Shown here: positions 44,186 to 53,683 of the stretch, piece after piece
Layout of the letters: the number at the start of each line of letters is the position of its first letter
How positions within the stretch are numbered: position 1 is the first letter of the stretch
DNA from: Verrucomicrobiota bacterium
GTDB lineage: Bacteria; Chlamydiota; Chlamydiia; Chlamydiales; Rhabdochlamydiaceae
Reading direction: 5' to 3'
Length of the DNA: 64,000 nt
NCBI GenBank assembly: GCA_018240065.1
Contig: JAFEGH010000009.1
Location: 296,961 to 360,960, forward strand
Notes under the pieces: model-generated
Databases searched by the model: none
What the model was told of the DNA's origin: nothing
What the model saw: only the letters and a program-made list of their open reading frames with translations
Program-made: the position numbers and the translations under genes

Positions 44186-47100
44186 CTACTTTAAATGGTC
44201 TGTTTCTTTGGGAGGATTGATGTAATCCAAAAAGAATTGGTCGGTCGGCACTTGCAGATAGCTGTCGTCATTGTTAAAGACATACGCCGGCGGATAAAAA
44301 ATGTTTATCGTCGGGTAGTACACACCTGCAAAACCTCGTCCTTTTGGCCTGATCCGTTCTCCTTGTTCAGATGGGGAAGGGGGAGGCGGAGGAGGAGGTG
44401 GTGGTCCTGGCGGTGGCGGAGGCGGAGGCGGTCCAGGAGGAGGTGGCGGTGGTGGTGGGCCTGGAGGAGGAGGTGGCGGAGGTGGTGGTGGCCCGGGTGG
44501 TGGGGGAGGAGGAGGTGGTGGTGGGGGTTGTGCGCAACCGACCCCGCAATTCAAGAAGGTTTCTGTGGTAGACATGGGAGGAGTATCAAAGGTCACGCAA
44601 AACTTGTTGGCGATCGCGATGATGTCTGACGCAGTGACAGAGCCCATAAAGTGGATCGCGCTGCTTCCCTGGCCTGCGTTGTAAAGGTCGATGCCGCCTG
44701 CATTGACTGCTCCGGAAATCGTGGCCGCATTGGCAAAGTCGATGACGAAATAACTTAAGGGGTTGCCCGCGGAGCCCAATGCGCCCAGTGAGACAGTGGA
44801 TGCAGTCGACGCGTCAATGCCGAGGAGACTGCTTGCCGTGGTTTGCACCGCGCCCGCGCTAATGTTGCTACCGCGCAGGATGATGCCGTTGAACCCAAGG
44901 GTAAGCGGGCCGTTGATCGTGATGTTCCCGGGCGAGTCTGGCCCTGCTGCTGCCAAATTCTGCCCTGCGAAAATGGGGGCCGGAAGGTCTTGCGCTCCGC
45001 CGTTGACCCCCGCGCCGCCTGTCGCAATGATGGGACCTTGAAGCGTCGTGCCGCCTGTCGATGTGATCGATATCGTTCCCCCTGCTCCGCCGGTTCCAGA
45101 ACTTCCGGGAAACGCAGGCGTTCCGCCTGCATAGATGGCAAGAAGGTTGATCGTAGAGCCATTTAAAGTGACCGATCCGCCGCTTAATCCATTTGGAGCG
45201 TTAGGATTTCCTGCTGTGCTGACAGAGCTGGACTGCCTTCCGCCAGTCGTTGTGATGACTGACTTGTAAACGACGGTGTCAGTGGAAATAGGCGATAGGA
45301 CTGCAACAAGAGGCGTCGAGCAGCATCCCATACAATCTGGTGGACGTGGGACTACAGCGCAACACTCTGGAGGATTCGGCGGGCAGGCGTGCTGGACCAG
45401 GTAGTAAAAGTTGATCGCTCCGGTTGTGTTGATCGAGACGTTTCCTCCGGCTCTGGGAGCAGTCGGCACCGTGCCGCCGGTTTGTGGGACGGGAGCGCCG
45501 TAGGTAATGAGAGAACCTCTGAAAGAAGTATTGCCTGTGCCTGCCGCTTGGGTAAAGGATCGGGCAGTCATTGTGAAAGTGGGTTTCGTGGGATCAGGCT
45601 GGTTGAATAAATCGACATTGCGCGCATTTTGAATCAGCAAATCTCCGATCGGGTTCAATCCTACGAAGGAATGAAAGGCGATGTCGCCTCCGCCGGCGTT
45701 TAAGGTGAGGTTGCGGTTGGAAGAGGGAGTATCGCTATTGACCTGGCCCGCAAAGTTGATCCCGCCACCCGAAGATGAGATAGCGACAGGATTGTTGAGC
45801 GTGAACAGGGCAGAATTCATGATGATGTTGCCGGAGGTCGTGATGTTAGCGAAGCACTGAACGTTTGCATTGGGAGATTCGACATCCAGAACTCCAATGG
45901 GGTTCGTGCCGCCCACCGCTCCATTGAATACCACGCCATTTTGGGCATTGATCGTCAGGTTTTGATTTGGAGTCATGGAAGAGGAATCAACTGTTTTCAC
46001 TAATGTCACGGCATTGGATGTCGACCCAAGGGTTGTTGGCCCTTGCAAGACCACAGGGGAGTTGATCGTCAGCGGACCTGTCGTCGTGAATGAACCATTG
46101 GCAAGAAATTTTCCAAACAATCCCGGTCCCGCATTCGTGTCGATGACGACCCCGACGTTGGGATTTGTAATATTGACAGTTGCAGGGGTCGATGCAGTCC
46201 CGAGAGAAATATAGGTGTTGTCCATCGCCGGAGGGTTGGGGACGTTCCCTGCGAGAAGGATATTTGATGTTGACGACTGCAGCAGAGTAGCGCAGACAGT
46301 GTAGTCGCCGCTCGTGCCGTCATTAGTGGAAGGAGAGGTAGGTGCGCACGTGCTTGGCATAGAGGGCATGCAAATGCTTAGATTCGCAGGACTCGTCGTG
46401 CAGGGAAGAGCGCTGACAATTGTAATGGAGTGTGGATCGAGAGCCCAGCTTCCCCATTTTCCTTTCGGCGCGGAAGTGTCCACCATTCCCGTCACGCCAT
46501 GGAAGTTGTGGCCGCTTGATGTTTCAACGTGTCCGCCGCTGCCCCCTTCCGGCCCCCCTCTAGAATAGATCTTGGCGTCGAAAATGGTCAGTTTGTCCGC
46601 CCACACGAGGATCTGTCCGCCGTCGCCACTGAGAATCGCATTGGTTTGGATGACTGTGTCAGTGTCGCAGCCGGTATATTTCGCAGTGGGATAGACCCCT
46701 TCTCCATGAGAGCCTCCGCCGACGATCACGCTGCCGCCGCCAAGGGTTCCCGATGCATTGATTTGAGCGCCTTCTAGGCTGATCACTTCCCCCTGGATCA
46801 GAATCTCTCCGCCGCGGCTGTTCTCAGAAAGCTGGCTTGCGTCCAGATTTCCGCCAATTTTGAGCAAGCTGTCTTTTTCAGCGTACACCTGGATTTTTTT
46901 CGCTTTGGAAACGCCTGAATGGTAAAGGAGGAACGATTCGGGAGCGCCATACTCAATGAAAGACCCTGTGGCAGTTGCGTCCTGCAGAGACTCCTTATCG
47001 CACTTGACAAAGAGGTGGCCGTCTTCTTTTCCCAAATAGACATCCTCAGTCGTCGCAAAAAGAATATGGCCGTCGTCCGTCAATACATTGCCTTTCTGGA

Positions 47101-47614
47101 AGATTGATTTTCCGATGAGCGCGATTTCCTTGGCAGAGAGAGTTCCATAGATTTCGATGGCTCCCTTCACGTCTTTAAAATGGTTGATACCCTGAAGAAA
47201 GTCCTGATCGCTAAGGTGCGCGGCTGCTACGTAGAGCGAAGCGACATTGACGACGCAATCGGGGCCGAACACGATCCCCGCGGGGTTCATTAAATAGACA
47301 ATGCCGTTGGACAGAAGCCTGCCGTCGATGCGCGTCATCGCATCGCTGTTGATCCGATTCAGAACGCGGCTCGAACTGTCCGGCATCTGGAAGCGGACGG
47401 TCTCGTGGCTCTTAATGTCGAAGTTGCGGTAGTTGTAAATGGCGTTGTCGGAGGCTTTGATGAGGAGCTCGTTCCCTAGGGAAGAGACTTCTGCCGTTCC
47501 ATGGGACACGGAGTCTATCGCAGGGAGGGCTCCCAAGGGACCATGCATCAAGAGCAGGGAAGATGCCAGGGTGGAGAACATGACTGACTTCGTTTGCATA
47601 CTGAAATGACCCAT
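44186..47614 (-). CDS. Two-partner secretion passenger (TpsA, filamentous-haemagglutinin-like) with polyproline tail
   Basis: The 1142-residue protein has a signal peptide (~1-30) and a TPS domain (~31-280) with NYRNFDIKSHETVRFQMPD, RVLNRI and NGIVYLMNPAGIVFGPD. A beta-helical passenger rich in Gly, Asn and Thr follows. Residues ~1028-1080 are nearly pure proline with single glycines (GPPPPP blocks), followed by a ~60-residue tail. It starts after GAGGGG, 15 bp downstream of its transporter gene. TpsA proteins reach the cell surface through the partner barrel. The polyproline resembles formin FH1 or profilin-binding repeats. Whether it contacts host actin factors is speculation. Confidence 0.9.
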   Translation of the reverse strand: MGHFSMQTKSVMFSTLASSLLLMHGPLGALPAIDSVSHGTAEVSSLGNELLIKASDNAIYNYRNFDIKSHETVRFQMPDSSSRVLNRINSDAMTRIDGRLLSNGIVYLMNPAGIVFGPDCVVNVASLYVAAAHLSDQDFLQGINHFKDVKGAIEIYGTLSAKEIALIGKSIFQKGNVLTDDGHILFATTEDVYLGKEDGHLFVKCDKESLQDATATGSFIEYGAPESFLLYHSGVSKAKKIQVYAEKDSLLKIGGNLDASQLSENSRGGEILIQGEVISLEGAQINASGTLGGGSVIVGGGSHGEGVYPTAKYTGCDTDTVIQTNAILSGDGGQILVWADKLTIFDAKIYSRGGPEGGSGGHVETSSGHNFHGVTGMVDTSAPKGKWGSWALDPHSITIVSALPCTTSPANLSICMPSMPSTCAPTSPSTNDGTSGDYTVCATLLQSSTSNILLAGNVPNPPAMDNTYISLGTASTPATVNITNPNVGVVIDTNAGPGLFGKFLANGSFTTTGPLTINSPVVLQGPTTLGSTSNAVTLVKTVDSSSMTPNQNLTINAQNGVVFNGAVGGTNPIGVLDVESPNANVQCFANITTSGNIIMNSALFTLNNPVAISSSGGGINFAGQVNSDTPSSNRNLTLNAGGGDIAFHSFVGLNPIGDLLIQNARNVDLFNQPDPTKPTFTMTARSFTQAAGTGNTSFRGSLITYGAPVPQTGGTVPTAPRAGGNVSINTTGAINFYYLVQHACPPNPPECCAVVPRPPDCMGCCSTPLVAVLSPISTDTVVYKSVITTTGGRQSSSVSTAGNPNAPNGLSGGSVTLNGSTINLLAIYAGGTPAFPGSSGTGGAGGTISITSTGGTTLQGPIIATGGAGVNGGAQDLPAPIFAGQNLAAAGPDSPGNITINGPLTLGFNGIILRGSNISAGAVQTTASSLLGIDASTASTVSLGALGSAGNPLSYFVIDFANAATISGAVNAGGIDLYNAGQGSSAIHFMGSVTASDIIAIANKFCVTFDTPPMSTTETFLNCGVGCAQPPPPPPPPPPPGPPPPPPPPPPGPPPPPPPPGPPPPPPPPGPPPPPPPPPSPSEQGERIRPKGRGFAGVYYPTINIFYPPAYVFNNDDSYLQVPTDQFFLDYINPPKETDHLK
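44375..44530 (-). repeat. Polyproline-coding GGN repeat
   Basis: About 155 bp of G-rich sequence (GGN triplets on the + strand) codes for about 50 proline and glycine residues on the minus strand. It is a low-complexity tract prone to length change and to assembly error. Such proline runs usually need EF-P for translation. Confidence 0.9.
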
Positions 47615-47629
47615 CGATTCATCCCCTCA

Positions 47630-49546
47630 TTAAAATATGACTGTCGAAGAAAAATAAAACTGGTTGTGTCCGCTGGAAATTCCATTTGCGGAGCGGAACG
47701 CATGTCCCCAGTCTCCCCGAATAAATATGTTCTGCCAAACCACAAGTTCCGCCCCAAGGCCGGAACCCATGATCAGATAATTGCGTTCAAAACTTCGACG
47801 CTGGTTCACTGTGGTTTGGCCCACGTCGTAAAATGCTCTGATCACGAAGTCCCAATCTGTCTCTCCCTTAGGCTGCGCAGGCGCCCACCTGAGAGATTTC
47901 CCGAATATTTTTGTGCAGGCGTTGGGATTGGGGCCCAAAACTTGCGGCAGATGGAAGCGGTACTCGAAGGAGCCCATGTAGAGGTTGTCCCCGGAAACTG
48001 TCGATTGAGGATACCCGCGGATGGTATACAGTCCTCCTAAAATCCCTTCTAGCTCCGGGATCAGTCTTTGATTAAAGGCGTTTTGCAGCTGACCGACGAC
48101 GACGATCTCATTTGCCAGATGTTTGACCCGCTCGCTTTTTTGAAAGAGAGGCTCGAGATAAAAACTTCCGTAGAGTCCTGCCTGAACGATGGCCCAATTG
48201 GGGCTCAGGTCGGTTCTTCCCAGGTTGTCCAGATTCTTCCGCACGTCCCAAAATAAGGAGCTCATCGTGCTTTGCAGGGACAGAGAGGCGATCAGCTTTG
48301 TCTCCCGCTTGAGCTGGACAGCTTTAAGCCCGATCTGGGGAAGAATGAAATTTTTCGTGGCGGAAGAGAAAAAGATATGCCCCTGATTATGGATATGGCG
48401 ATATTGCAGGTCGGCGACAAAGTCTAAAAACAGTTTGTCCCATTGGGCGATATTCGTGATGATCTCTCCGTTGAAGATCGCCTGGGTGCCTACGAACAGG
48501 TTTTGCGGCAAGGCGAATTCCGCAGAGAGAAACCTGCTGTAGCTTCCGGAGAGTTGCCAGCGCGTGCCGATGGATCCTCTGAAAGGGGCTTCGTATGAGG
48601 CGTCGATGGAATAAAATTTGTCGCAGCTGTCAGAGGAGGCGTTCAATTTCAGGATGTCGTCATTTCCTGTGAGCTGGGTATGGATGAATCCGACGGACTC
48701 CTGCCATCTGTCGATCGGCTTGGGCACATTGTTATTGGCGTTGAAATAGAAATGCCAGGGGCGTTTCTGCGTCACGACAAAGTCCAGCGCCACTTCGCCC
48801 AGCTGTCCTGTGGGTCCAATCTCCAGGTCCACCCTTCTTTCAGGATGGCGGTTGAGGGAGTGCAGATAGTTGTTCAGGAGGTTGGAGTTGATGAAGTCTC
48901 CAGGATAGCCTGTGGAAGGATCGGGGAGCGATAAGGGGAGCTTGTTGCAAATTTTTTGGGAGAGCGTGGAATTGTCGATCTCTTTGGAGGAATTGTTCGG
49001 ATCGACAAATTTCACAGAAGTATCTTTGACGATCGGAGTCGAAATGACAATCGTCAGCGCCGTATCCTTGTTTTTGCGGAGATCTCTTCCGTCTGTAGCG
49101 ATCTCATAGTTGGGGATGTAGACGACCGTCCAATCGATGTTGCGCGCGAGAAAAAAATTATAGACCTCGTGGAGGATCTGTTCGAGAGCGCTTTGCGTCA
49201 GCTGCATTGTCTGACCGGAGCCATTGAGACACTGAATGGTCATCTCCTTAAGCTCTGACGCAGGAGGCCTGCGATCCTGCATTTCAGCGCCATAAAGGAC
49301 GTCTCCCTCCTCATAGAAGGGGATCTCGATTTTCTCCAGCTCTTCAATGGGGGGCTGCTTGGGATGGCTTTGGTGAAATTCGAAATAGATCTGCGAAACA
49401 GGATAGGTAAGTTCGCTTTGCTGCTGATCTGATTGACTATCCTGATCGGCAACTGCTTCTTCGAATTCGTCGATGGGGATGGCGCTGGAAATTTGCAATG
49501 GAAGGAAAGAGGTCCCGCAAAGCAACAGCAAAGGTATACATTTCAT
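47630..49546 (-). CDS. Two-partner secretion outer-membrane transporter (TpsB, ShlB/FhaC family)
   Basis: The 638-residue protein has a signal peptide (~1-22), an N-terminal region with POTRA domains (for example LLNNYLHSLNRHPERRVDLEI) and a C-terminal 16-strand barrel including the lid-loop motif TIRGYPQSTVSGDN. TpsB proteins recognise the TPS domain of their partner and pass it through the outer membrane. The gene precedes the passenger by 15 bp in the same direction, so the pair forms an operon and should be cognate. Confidence 0.9.
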   Translation of the reverse strand: MKCIPLLLLCGTSFLPLQISSAIPIDEFEEAVADQDSQSDQQQSELTYPVSQIYFEFHQSHPKQPPIEELEKIEIPFYEEGDVLYGAEMQDRRPPASELKEMTIQCLNGSGQTMQLTQSALEQILHEVYNFFLARNIDWTVVYIPNYEIATDGRDLRKNKDTALTIVISTPIVKDTSVKFVDPNNSSKEIDNSTLSQKICNKLPLSLPDPSTGYPGDFINSNLLNNYLHSLNRHPERRVDLEIGPTGQLGEVALDFVVTQKRPWHFYFNANNNVPKPIDRWQESVGFIHTQLTGNDDILKLNASSDSCDKFYSIDASYEAPFRGSIGTRWQLSGSYSRFLSAEFALPQNLFVGTQAIFNGEIITNIAQWDKLFLDFVADLQYRHIHNQGHIFFSSATKNFILPQIGLKAVQLKRETKLIASLSLQSTMSSLFWDVRKNLDNLGRTDLSPNWAIVQAGLYGSFYLEPLFQKSERVKHLANEIVVVGQLQNAFNQRLIPELEGILGGLYTIRGYPQSTVSGDNLYMGSFEYRFHLPQVLGPNPNACTKIFGKSLRWAPAQPKGETDWDFVIRAFYDVGQTTVNQRRSFERNYLIMGSGLGAELVVWQNIFIRGDWGHAFRSANGISSGHNQFYFSSTVIF

Positions 49547-49925
49547 ATGACCACTCAGTAAGATCTGCCTTTCCGCAATTAAAATTTCATCTTTACCAGA
49601 GAATTCATCCTATGCGTTTTCCAGTTCAAATGCAATTGTTCATTCACCTGACATTCCACCGCTTGAGGCTCGCCAAATGAGTAGCTATTTCAATTTGCAA
49701 ATACAACGAAAAATAAAGTTAAGAAATAAACTTGCGCGCGTTTTATGTCCAATTCATTTTTACATTAAAAAATCTCGTGGCGTTTTTTCGTTAGTTCCTC
49801 GTATAGTGTCTTGTCAAGTTTGCAGCTCGTTAGAGTTAATATGACGAGAGGAACCTGTCTCCACAAAAAGTTTCTATCGAAAATCGGCGAAAAATTTTAC
49901 TTAGGACAGGTTCAGGAGGAATTGA
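49547..49925. other. Divergent promoter region
   Basis: This 379-bp, largely AT-rich region lies between the TPS operon and the Nudix gene. A TTGTCA (49811) about 19-20 bp before TTAATATGA is a weak promoter candidate for the Nudix gene. AGGAGG at about 49915 is its ribosome binding site. No ORF or RNA is recognised. Confidence 0.5.
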
Positions 49926-50534
49926 ATGTTGCTAACGCATTTATGGATCTCATTATTCCTGACGCTTGCCGCCGGGCATGCTGAAGAAGAGGGAAAGAAT
50001 TCCAATTACTGTTTCTCCGGCGCCTTATCTGCTGAGGAAGAAGTTTTTCTCTCCGGCGCTTCCTTTCAATCTGGATTATGCGGCGCCTCTTTGTCCAATG
50101 TGTATCTTGTGCCGCCCGCAGATTTTTCTCCTCAGATCGAAGTGTCAGGATGTTATTGCGAGCATGATGGAAAGGTCCTCTTCTTGCTCCGCAGTCCGGA
50201 GAAGCCGCAGGGAAATACCTGGTGTGTCCCGGGGGGTAAGCTGGAAAAAGGGGAGACGCCTACCATGGCGATCGTCAGAGAGGTCAAGGAAGAGACCGGC
50301 ATCGACATTTATAATCAGTCCTTAGTCTATTGCCGCGAGGTCTATGTCCGATTTCCCGGAAGGGACTTGACCCTGCACATTTTCCGCTGCCACCTTAATG
50401 AGATGCCCGAGTATCTTGACATTGCCCCTGACGAGCATTCTACTTATCGCTGGGTCACGATCGATCAGGCGCTTCTCATGCCCTTGATCCCCGGCGGAAG
50501 CGAATGCCTGCGCCTCGCTTTTTCCAGATATTGA
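49926..50534 (+). CDS. Nudix hydrolase with export signal
   Basis: The 202-residue protein has a complete Nudix box GGKLEKGETPTMAIVREVKEETGI at ~98-120 (GX5EX7REUXEEXGU). Nudix enzymes hydrolyse nucleoside diphosphates linked to other moieties. The first 20 residues (LLTHLWISLFLTLAAGHAEE) form a clear signal peptide, so the enzyme is probably exported, which is uncommon for Nudix proteins. An ~80-residue N-terminal extension precedes the fold. It abuts the convergent IspD-SDR gene without a gap. Substrate unknown. Confidence 0.87.
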   Translation: MLLTHLWISLFLTLAAGHAEEEGKNSNYCFSGALSAEEEVFLSGASFQSGLCGASLSNVYLVPPADFSPQIEVSGCYCEHDGKVLFLLRSPEKPQGNTWCVPGGKLEKGETPTMAIVREVKEETGIDIYNQSLVYCREVYVRFPGRDLTLHIFRCHLNEMPEYLDIAPDEHSTYRWVTIDQALLMPLIPGGSECLRLAFSRY

Positions 50535-51920
50535 TTACTTTTTTCTGACTTCGACCAGAGTTCCTGTCAGGCAGCTCTGTTTGAGAAGATGGATGATTTC
50601 CCGCGCAACCTCCTCCGGATCCAAAAGGGTCGAGGGGTTTTCGTCAGGAAAATTTCCGCTGCGCATCGGCGTGTGGGTGCGCTGGGGTACGATCGCGTTG
50701 ATCAAAAGATCCTCTCTTTCCTCGGCAAGTCCTTGGGTGAAGTTGACGACCGCTGCCTTGGCGCTGGCATAGATGGAAAAGTTTTTTCTTCCGCGTCCGT
50801 AGCTGGAGGAAGCGATGTTGATGATGTGCGCTCCTTTTTTAAGATGGGCGCATTTGCAGCTGTAGATGACCCCTGTCAGATTCGTGGAGATCTGCGACTG
50901 AATCTCCTCGTCCGACAATTGGTCCAGCTGCTTATTTTTAAGCAGGCCGATGCTGTTGACCAGACCGTCTAGCGGCCCATGGTCTGAAAGAACCTGGTCG
51001 AAGACCTCTTTTGCTGCGCTGTAGCTGGTGAGATCGGCAGGATACAGCGGCGATGTGCGAGAAAGAACAACAGGGATCGCTCCCTCTTCTTGAAGGAGCC
51101 TGCAAAGCGCGCTCCCGATCCCGCCCGTTCCGCCGGTGACGGCGATCCGCTTGCCTTTCAAGGAGGTCTTCTGTTCAATCGATGAGGACGAGGCGTTTCT
51201 GAGGCGCAGGATCTGTTCCGCTAAAAATAGATCGAGCTCGGAAGTGATCTTGATGTTCTCTTCGCTGCCTTCGACCACATGCACCGCGCGGCCTTCGCGC
51301 AAAACAAGCGAGCAGTCGTCGGAACTGTTGCTCGAGCCCCATTCTTGAGCTTGCTTGTGCGCCTGGATAATCAGGGGATAGGAAAAACTTTGAGGGGTTT
51401 GTCCGCGCAGGTATTCAGAGCGGCAGGGGATGCTCGCGATCCGCTCTTTTTCCGGGGCGTGCACCAAAGTGTCGGCGGACGGGATGCAGGTGTCGACGGC
51501 CCCGAATGCAAGCGCGCCCGAAACATTTTTTCTTAAAATCTCCAAAGAGACGAGGGGGCGGACGGCATCGTGGATCACGACGGCTCTAGTTCCTGCGGCG
51601 CAGGCGAGAAGCCCTTTGAAAGAGGATTCCTGTCGCGATATCCCTCCCGCGGTGATGGAAACCGATGCGGATGGATAGGCGGCAAGATCTTCTCTGACCT
51701 GCTGCATCCATTGCTCGGGGCATACGAGGATGATCTCATCGAAGAGGCGGGAGGCAAGGAAAGTTTCCAGGGTGTGCAGGTAGATTTTTTTCCCCGCTAA
51801 GCGATGGAACTGCTTGGGCGTTGCGCTCCCAAACCGCTCGCCGGTTCCTGCCATGAGGATGAGGGCTTTGATGCCGCTTGGGGATAAGTCTGAAGAGTTG
51901 AGCAAAAACCACCCTATCAA
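50535..51920 (-). CDS. IspD-family cytidylyltransferase fused to a short-chain dehydrogenase
   Basis: The 461-residue protein has an N-terminal IspD/TarI cytidylyltransferase (~17-235: LILMAGTGERFGSATPKQF, VVIHDAVRP, TPQSFSY, SDDCSLV). The C-terminal SDR (~245-460) shows TGGTGGIGSALC, VNSIGLL, and a catalytic Tyr-Lys in YASAKAAV. This order matches Bcs1, which reduces ribulose-5-phosphate and makes CDP-ribitol, and eukaryotic ISPD/CRPPA, which also has a C-terminal SDR-like part. It may instead supply CDP-methylerythritol for isoprenoids if no separate ispD exists in the genome. Which reaction dominates cannot be decided from the sequence. Confidence 0.82.
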   Translation of the reverse strand: MIGWFLLNSSDLSPSGIKALILMAGTGERFGSATPKQFHRLAGKKIYLHTLETFLASRLFDEIILVCPEQWMQQVREDLAAYPSASVSITAGGISRQESSFKGLLACAAGTRAVVIHDAVRPLVSLEILRKNVSGALAFGAVDTCIPSADTLVHAPEKERIASIPCRSEYLRGQTPQSFSYPLIIQAHKQAQEWGSSNSSDDCSLVLREGRAVHVVEGSEENIKITSELDLFLAEQILRLRNASSSSIEQKTSLKGKRIAVTGGTGGIGSALCRLLQEEGAIPVVLSRTSPLYPADLTSYSAAKEVFDQVLSDHGPLDGLVNSIGLLKNKQLDQLSDEEIQSQISTNLTGVIYSCKCAHLKKGAHIINIASSSYGRGRKNFSIYASAKAAVVNFTQGLAEEREDLLINAIVPQRTHTPMRSGNFPDENPSTLLDPEEVAREIIHLLKQSCLTGTLVEVRKK

Positions 51921-52109
51921 TTAGATTCTTTCGTTTCCTTATCCTAATAGATCCCAGCCTCAGTTTGTGGCGGGTCTTAAAGACAAGATCTTGCGTGTAT
52001 CATAATCGATCGAGCGCCAGGAGGCAATAGCTGCCCTTAAACTCAAAAGAGCTCATCCCCTCTTTTCTTCTCCAGAAACCCTTCAAAAATTTTATTGCGA
52101 GGTACGCAG

Positions 52110-52607
52110 ATGAAACAAGTTTTTTCCCGATTTTCCTTATTCTTGATGTCGTTTGCCATGCTCGCCTGCGGTAGTGCCGCTATCCAGGCAGAAGAGGGGA
52201 TTTTGCCCGGCGGCTGCGTGATCCATCCCGCTGGCAAGATCATTTCCCATTCCGACTTGAAGACCTATACGTTCAATGGCAACTCCCTTCAGGGGATAGC
52301 GACAGGGGCGATGGGCTCCAAAGAGTTTGAAATCTGGCGCTCCAGCTGGGAAGTGGGAGGGGCGACTCCGAAGCACACCCACGAGACGGAGGAGATTTTC
52401 ATCTTCTTAAAAGGTAAAGGCAGGGCGATCATCGGAGATGAGGAATTTTATTTCGAAGCTCCCTGCACGATCATCTGCCCAGCGCATGTCCCGCATCAGC
52501 TGTTCAATGCTGGCGATGAGCCGACCGATTCGATTTTAGTCCTCGGCGTTGGATCTAAAATTGTGGATGCGAATGGAAAAGAGATGAAGCTTCCCTGGAG
52601 AAATTAG
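52110..52607 (+). CDS. Exported cupin-domain protein
   Basis: From ATG at 52110 the protein has 165 residues: a signal sequence (to about residue 26, with an LxxC-like AMLAC that could be a lipobox) and a single cupin barrel with GGATPKHTHETEEIFIFLKG and PAHVPHQLFN. The His/Glu metal ligands of cupin motif 1 and the His of motif 2 are present. The enzyme or binding role is unknown. The periplasmic or lipoprotein location is inferred. The 3' end overlaps the convergent mcsB by 4 bp. Confidence 0.8.
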   Translation: MKQVFSRFSLFLMSFAMLACGSAAIQAEEGILPGGCVIHPAGKIISHSDLKTYTFNGNSLQGIATGAMGSKEFEIWRSSWEVGGATPKHTHETEEIFIFLKGKGRAIIGDEEFYFEAPCTIICPAHVPHQLFNAGDEPTDSILVLGVGSKIVDANGKEMKLPWRN

Positions 52608-53683
52608 ACTTCTATTTTGAGGACGACGCCCTGCATGTTCTTGTGCAGATAATCGGCGCGTTTGTGGGCGATCTCCTGGAGGTCGCTCACCTGGAGCTCG
52701 CCGATGGTGTGCAGCAAGTGGCCCCGTCTGCATTGGAAGAAAAGAGAGTTGAGTTTGGCGTCGGTGATGCCGCCGATCCAGTCCAAATGCAGCCCGAGCT
52801 TCATCAAACTGAGCGCGCCAAGCGCTTCTTTTGTCTGCAGTTGATAGGAATGCAGCAGAAGACCGAAGGCCCGGCTCACCTGGTCTTTGATCTCGGCATT
52901 ATTTTCCGTCTGCAAATGAGAGCGGAGCGTTTTCTCCATCGCCATCAGTTTCATCGCCATCGAGTGGACTGAATGAATGATACTCTCTTCGTTGATGCCA
53001 AGAGTGTAGCTGTTGCTGACGACAATCAGATCGCCGGTCACCTCGTCCAGATTTCCCCCCATTCCGGCCACCGAGATCCCCTCCTCTTTCTGCTTCAGGA
53101 GAGTCTCCTCTAATTGCTTCATGTGGATCAGCGCCGGCAGATGGAGATAGGCTTGGACAGTCAGGCCTGTGCCGCAAAGGAATGGTTCCGCTGTCAGAAA
53201 ACCGAATTTGGGCGAAAATGCGAAATCGACCGCAGTCCCGATCGCCGTTTCGATCTGACTGAGTGTATTCCAGGCGTTTTCCCATTTGCCCTGACAGTCG
53301 GTGAGCTGCAATTGCAGGTGGTTCTGAATGTTGAGTTCGGCAAGAAAGTGGCCGCTCTCGTCGACGATGAATCCCTGACCAGAAAGGGTATTCTGAATCC
53401 CTTCCAGACACAAAAAATGCTCGTAGAGGAACTCTTTGTCCAGAGCGCTCACCCCTTCGGCGCTCAGCAATACCGGCTTTTGCAAAAGAGAGGACTGGAG
53501 AATCTGATCCTTTAATAAGGAGAGGGTCTGCTGGAACTGCCTATCGTTCATTTTAGGAGGGAAGTTGAATTTGGCCAGGTTACGATGCAGTAGAAAAGAG
53601 GTCGCAAGCCAGATCGGGTTGATCTCGGTTTCCCAGGGCGTGTGTTCGACGAGCGTTTTGGGGAGGTTAACTTTTTCCGTCAT
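52604..53683 (-). CDS. mcsB: McsB-like protein arginine kinase (ATP:guanido phosphotransferase)
   Basis: The 359-residue protein aligns with McsB landmarks: GFLTAEPFLCGTGLTVQAYLHLPAL and the later GNLDEVTGDLIVVSNSYTLG, parallel to GNIYQISNQVTLG of Firmicute McsB. McsB phosphorylates arginines on regulators and marked proteins with its activator McsA. Chlamydial versions are divergent. The canonical TCP-Cys position reads differently here (AEPFLC), so catalytic competence is plausible but not shown. The start overlaps the end of mcsA by 17 nt, indicating tight coupling. Confidence 0.87.
   Translation of the reverse strand: MTEKVNLPKTLVEHTPWETEINPIWLATSFLLHRNLAKFNFPPKMNDRQFQQTLSLLKDQILQSSLLQKPVLLSAEGVSALDKEFLYEHFLCLEGIQNTLSGQGFIVDESGHFLAELNIQNHLQLQLTDCQGKWENAWNTLSQIETAIGTAVDFAFSPKFGFLTAEPFLCGTGLTVQAYLHLPALIHMKQLEETLLKQKEEGISVAGMGGNLDEVTGDLIVVSNSYTLGINEESIIHSVHSMAMKLMAMEKTLRSHLQTENNAEIKDQVSRAFGLLLHSYQLQTKEALGALSLMKLGLHLDWIGGITDAKLNSLFFQCRRGHLLHTIGELQVSDLQEIAHKRADYLHKNMQGVVLKIEV

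Noticed and set aside
44195..44629. Plus-strand Arg/Trp-rich ORF opposite the polyproline tract
   Set aside because: Antisense shadow of the GGN repeat coding for proline in the TpsA passenger.
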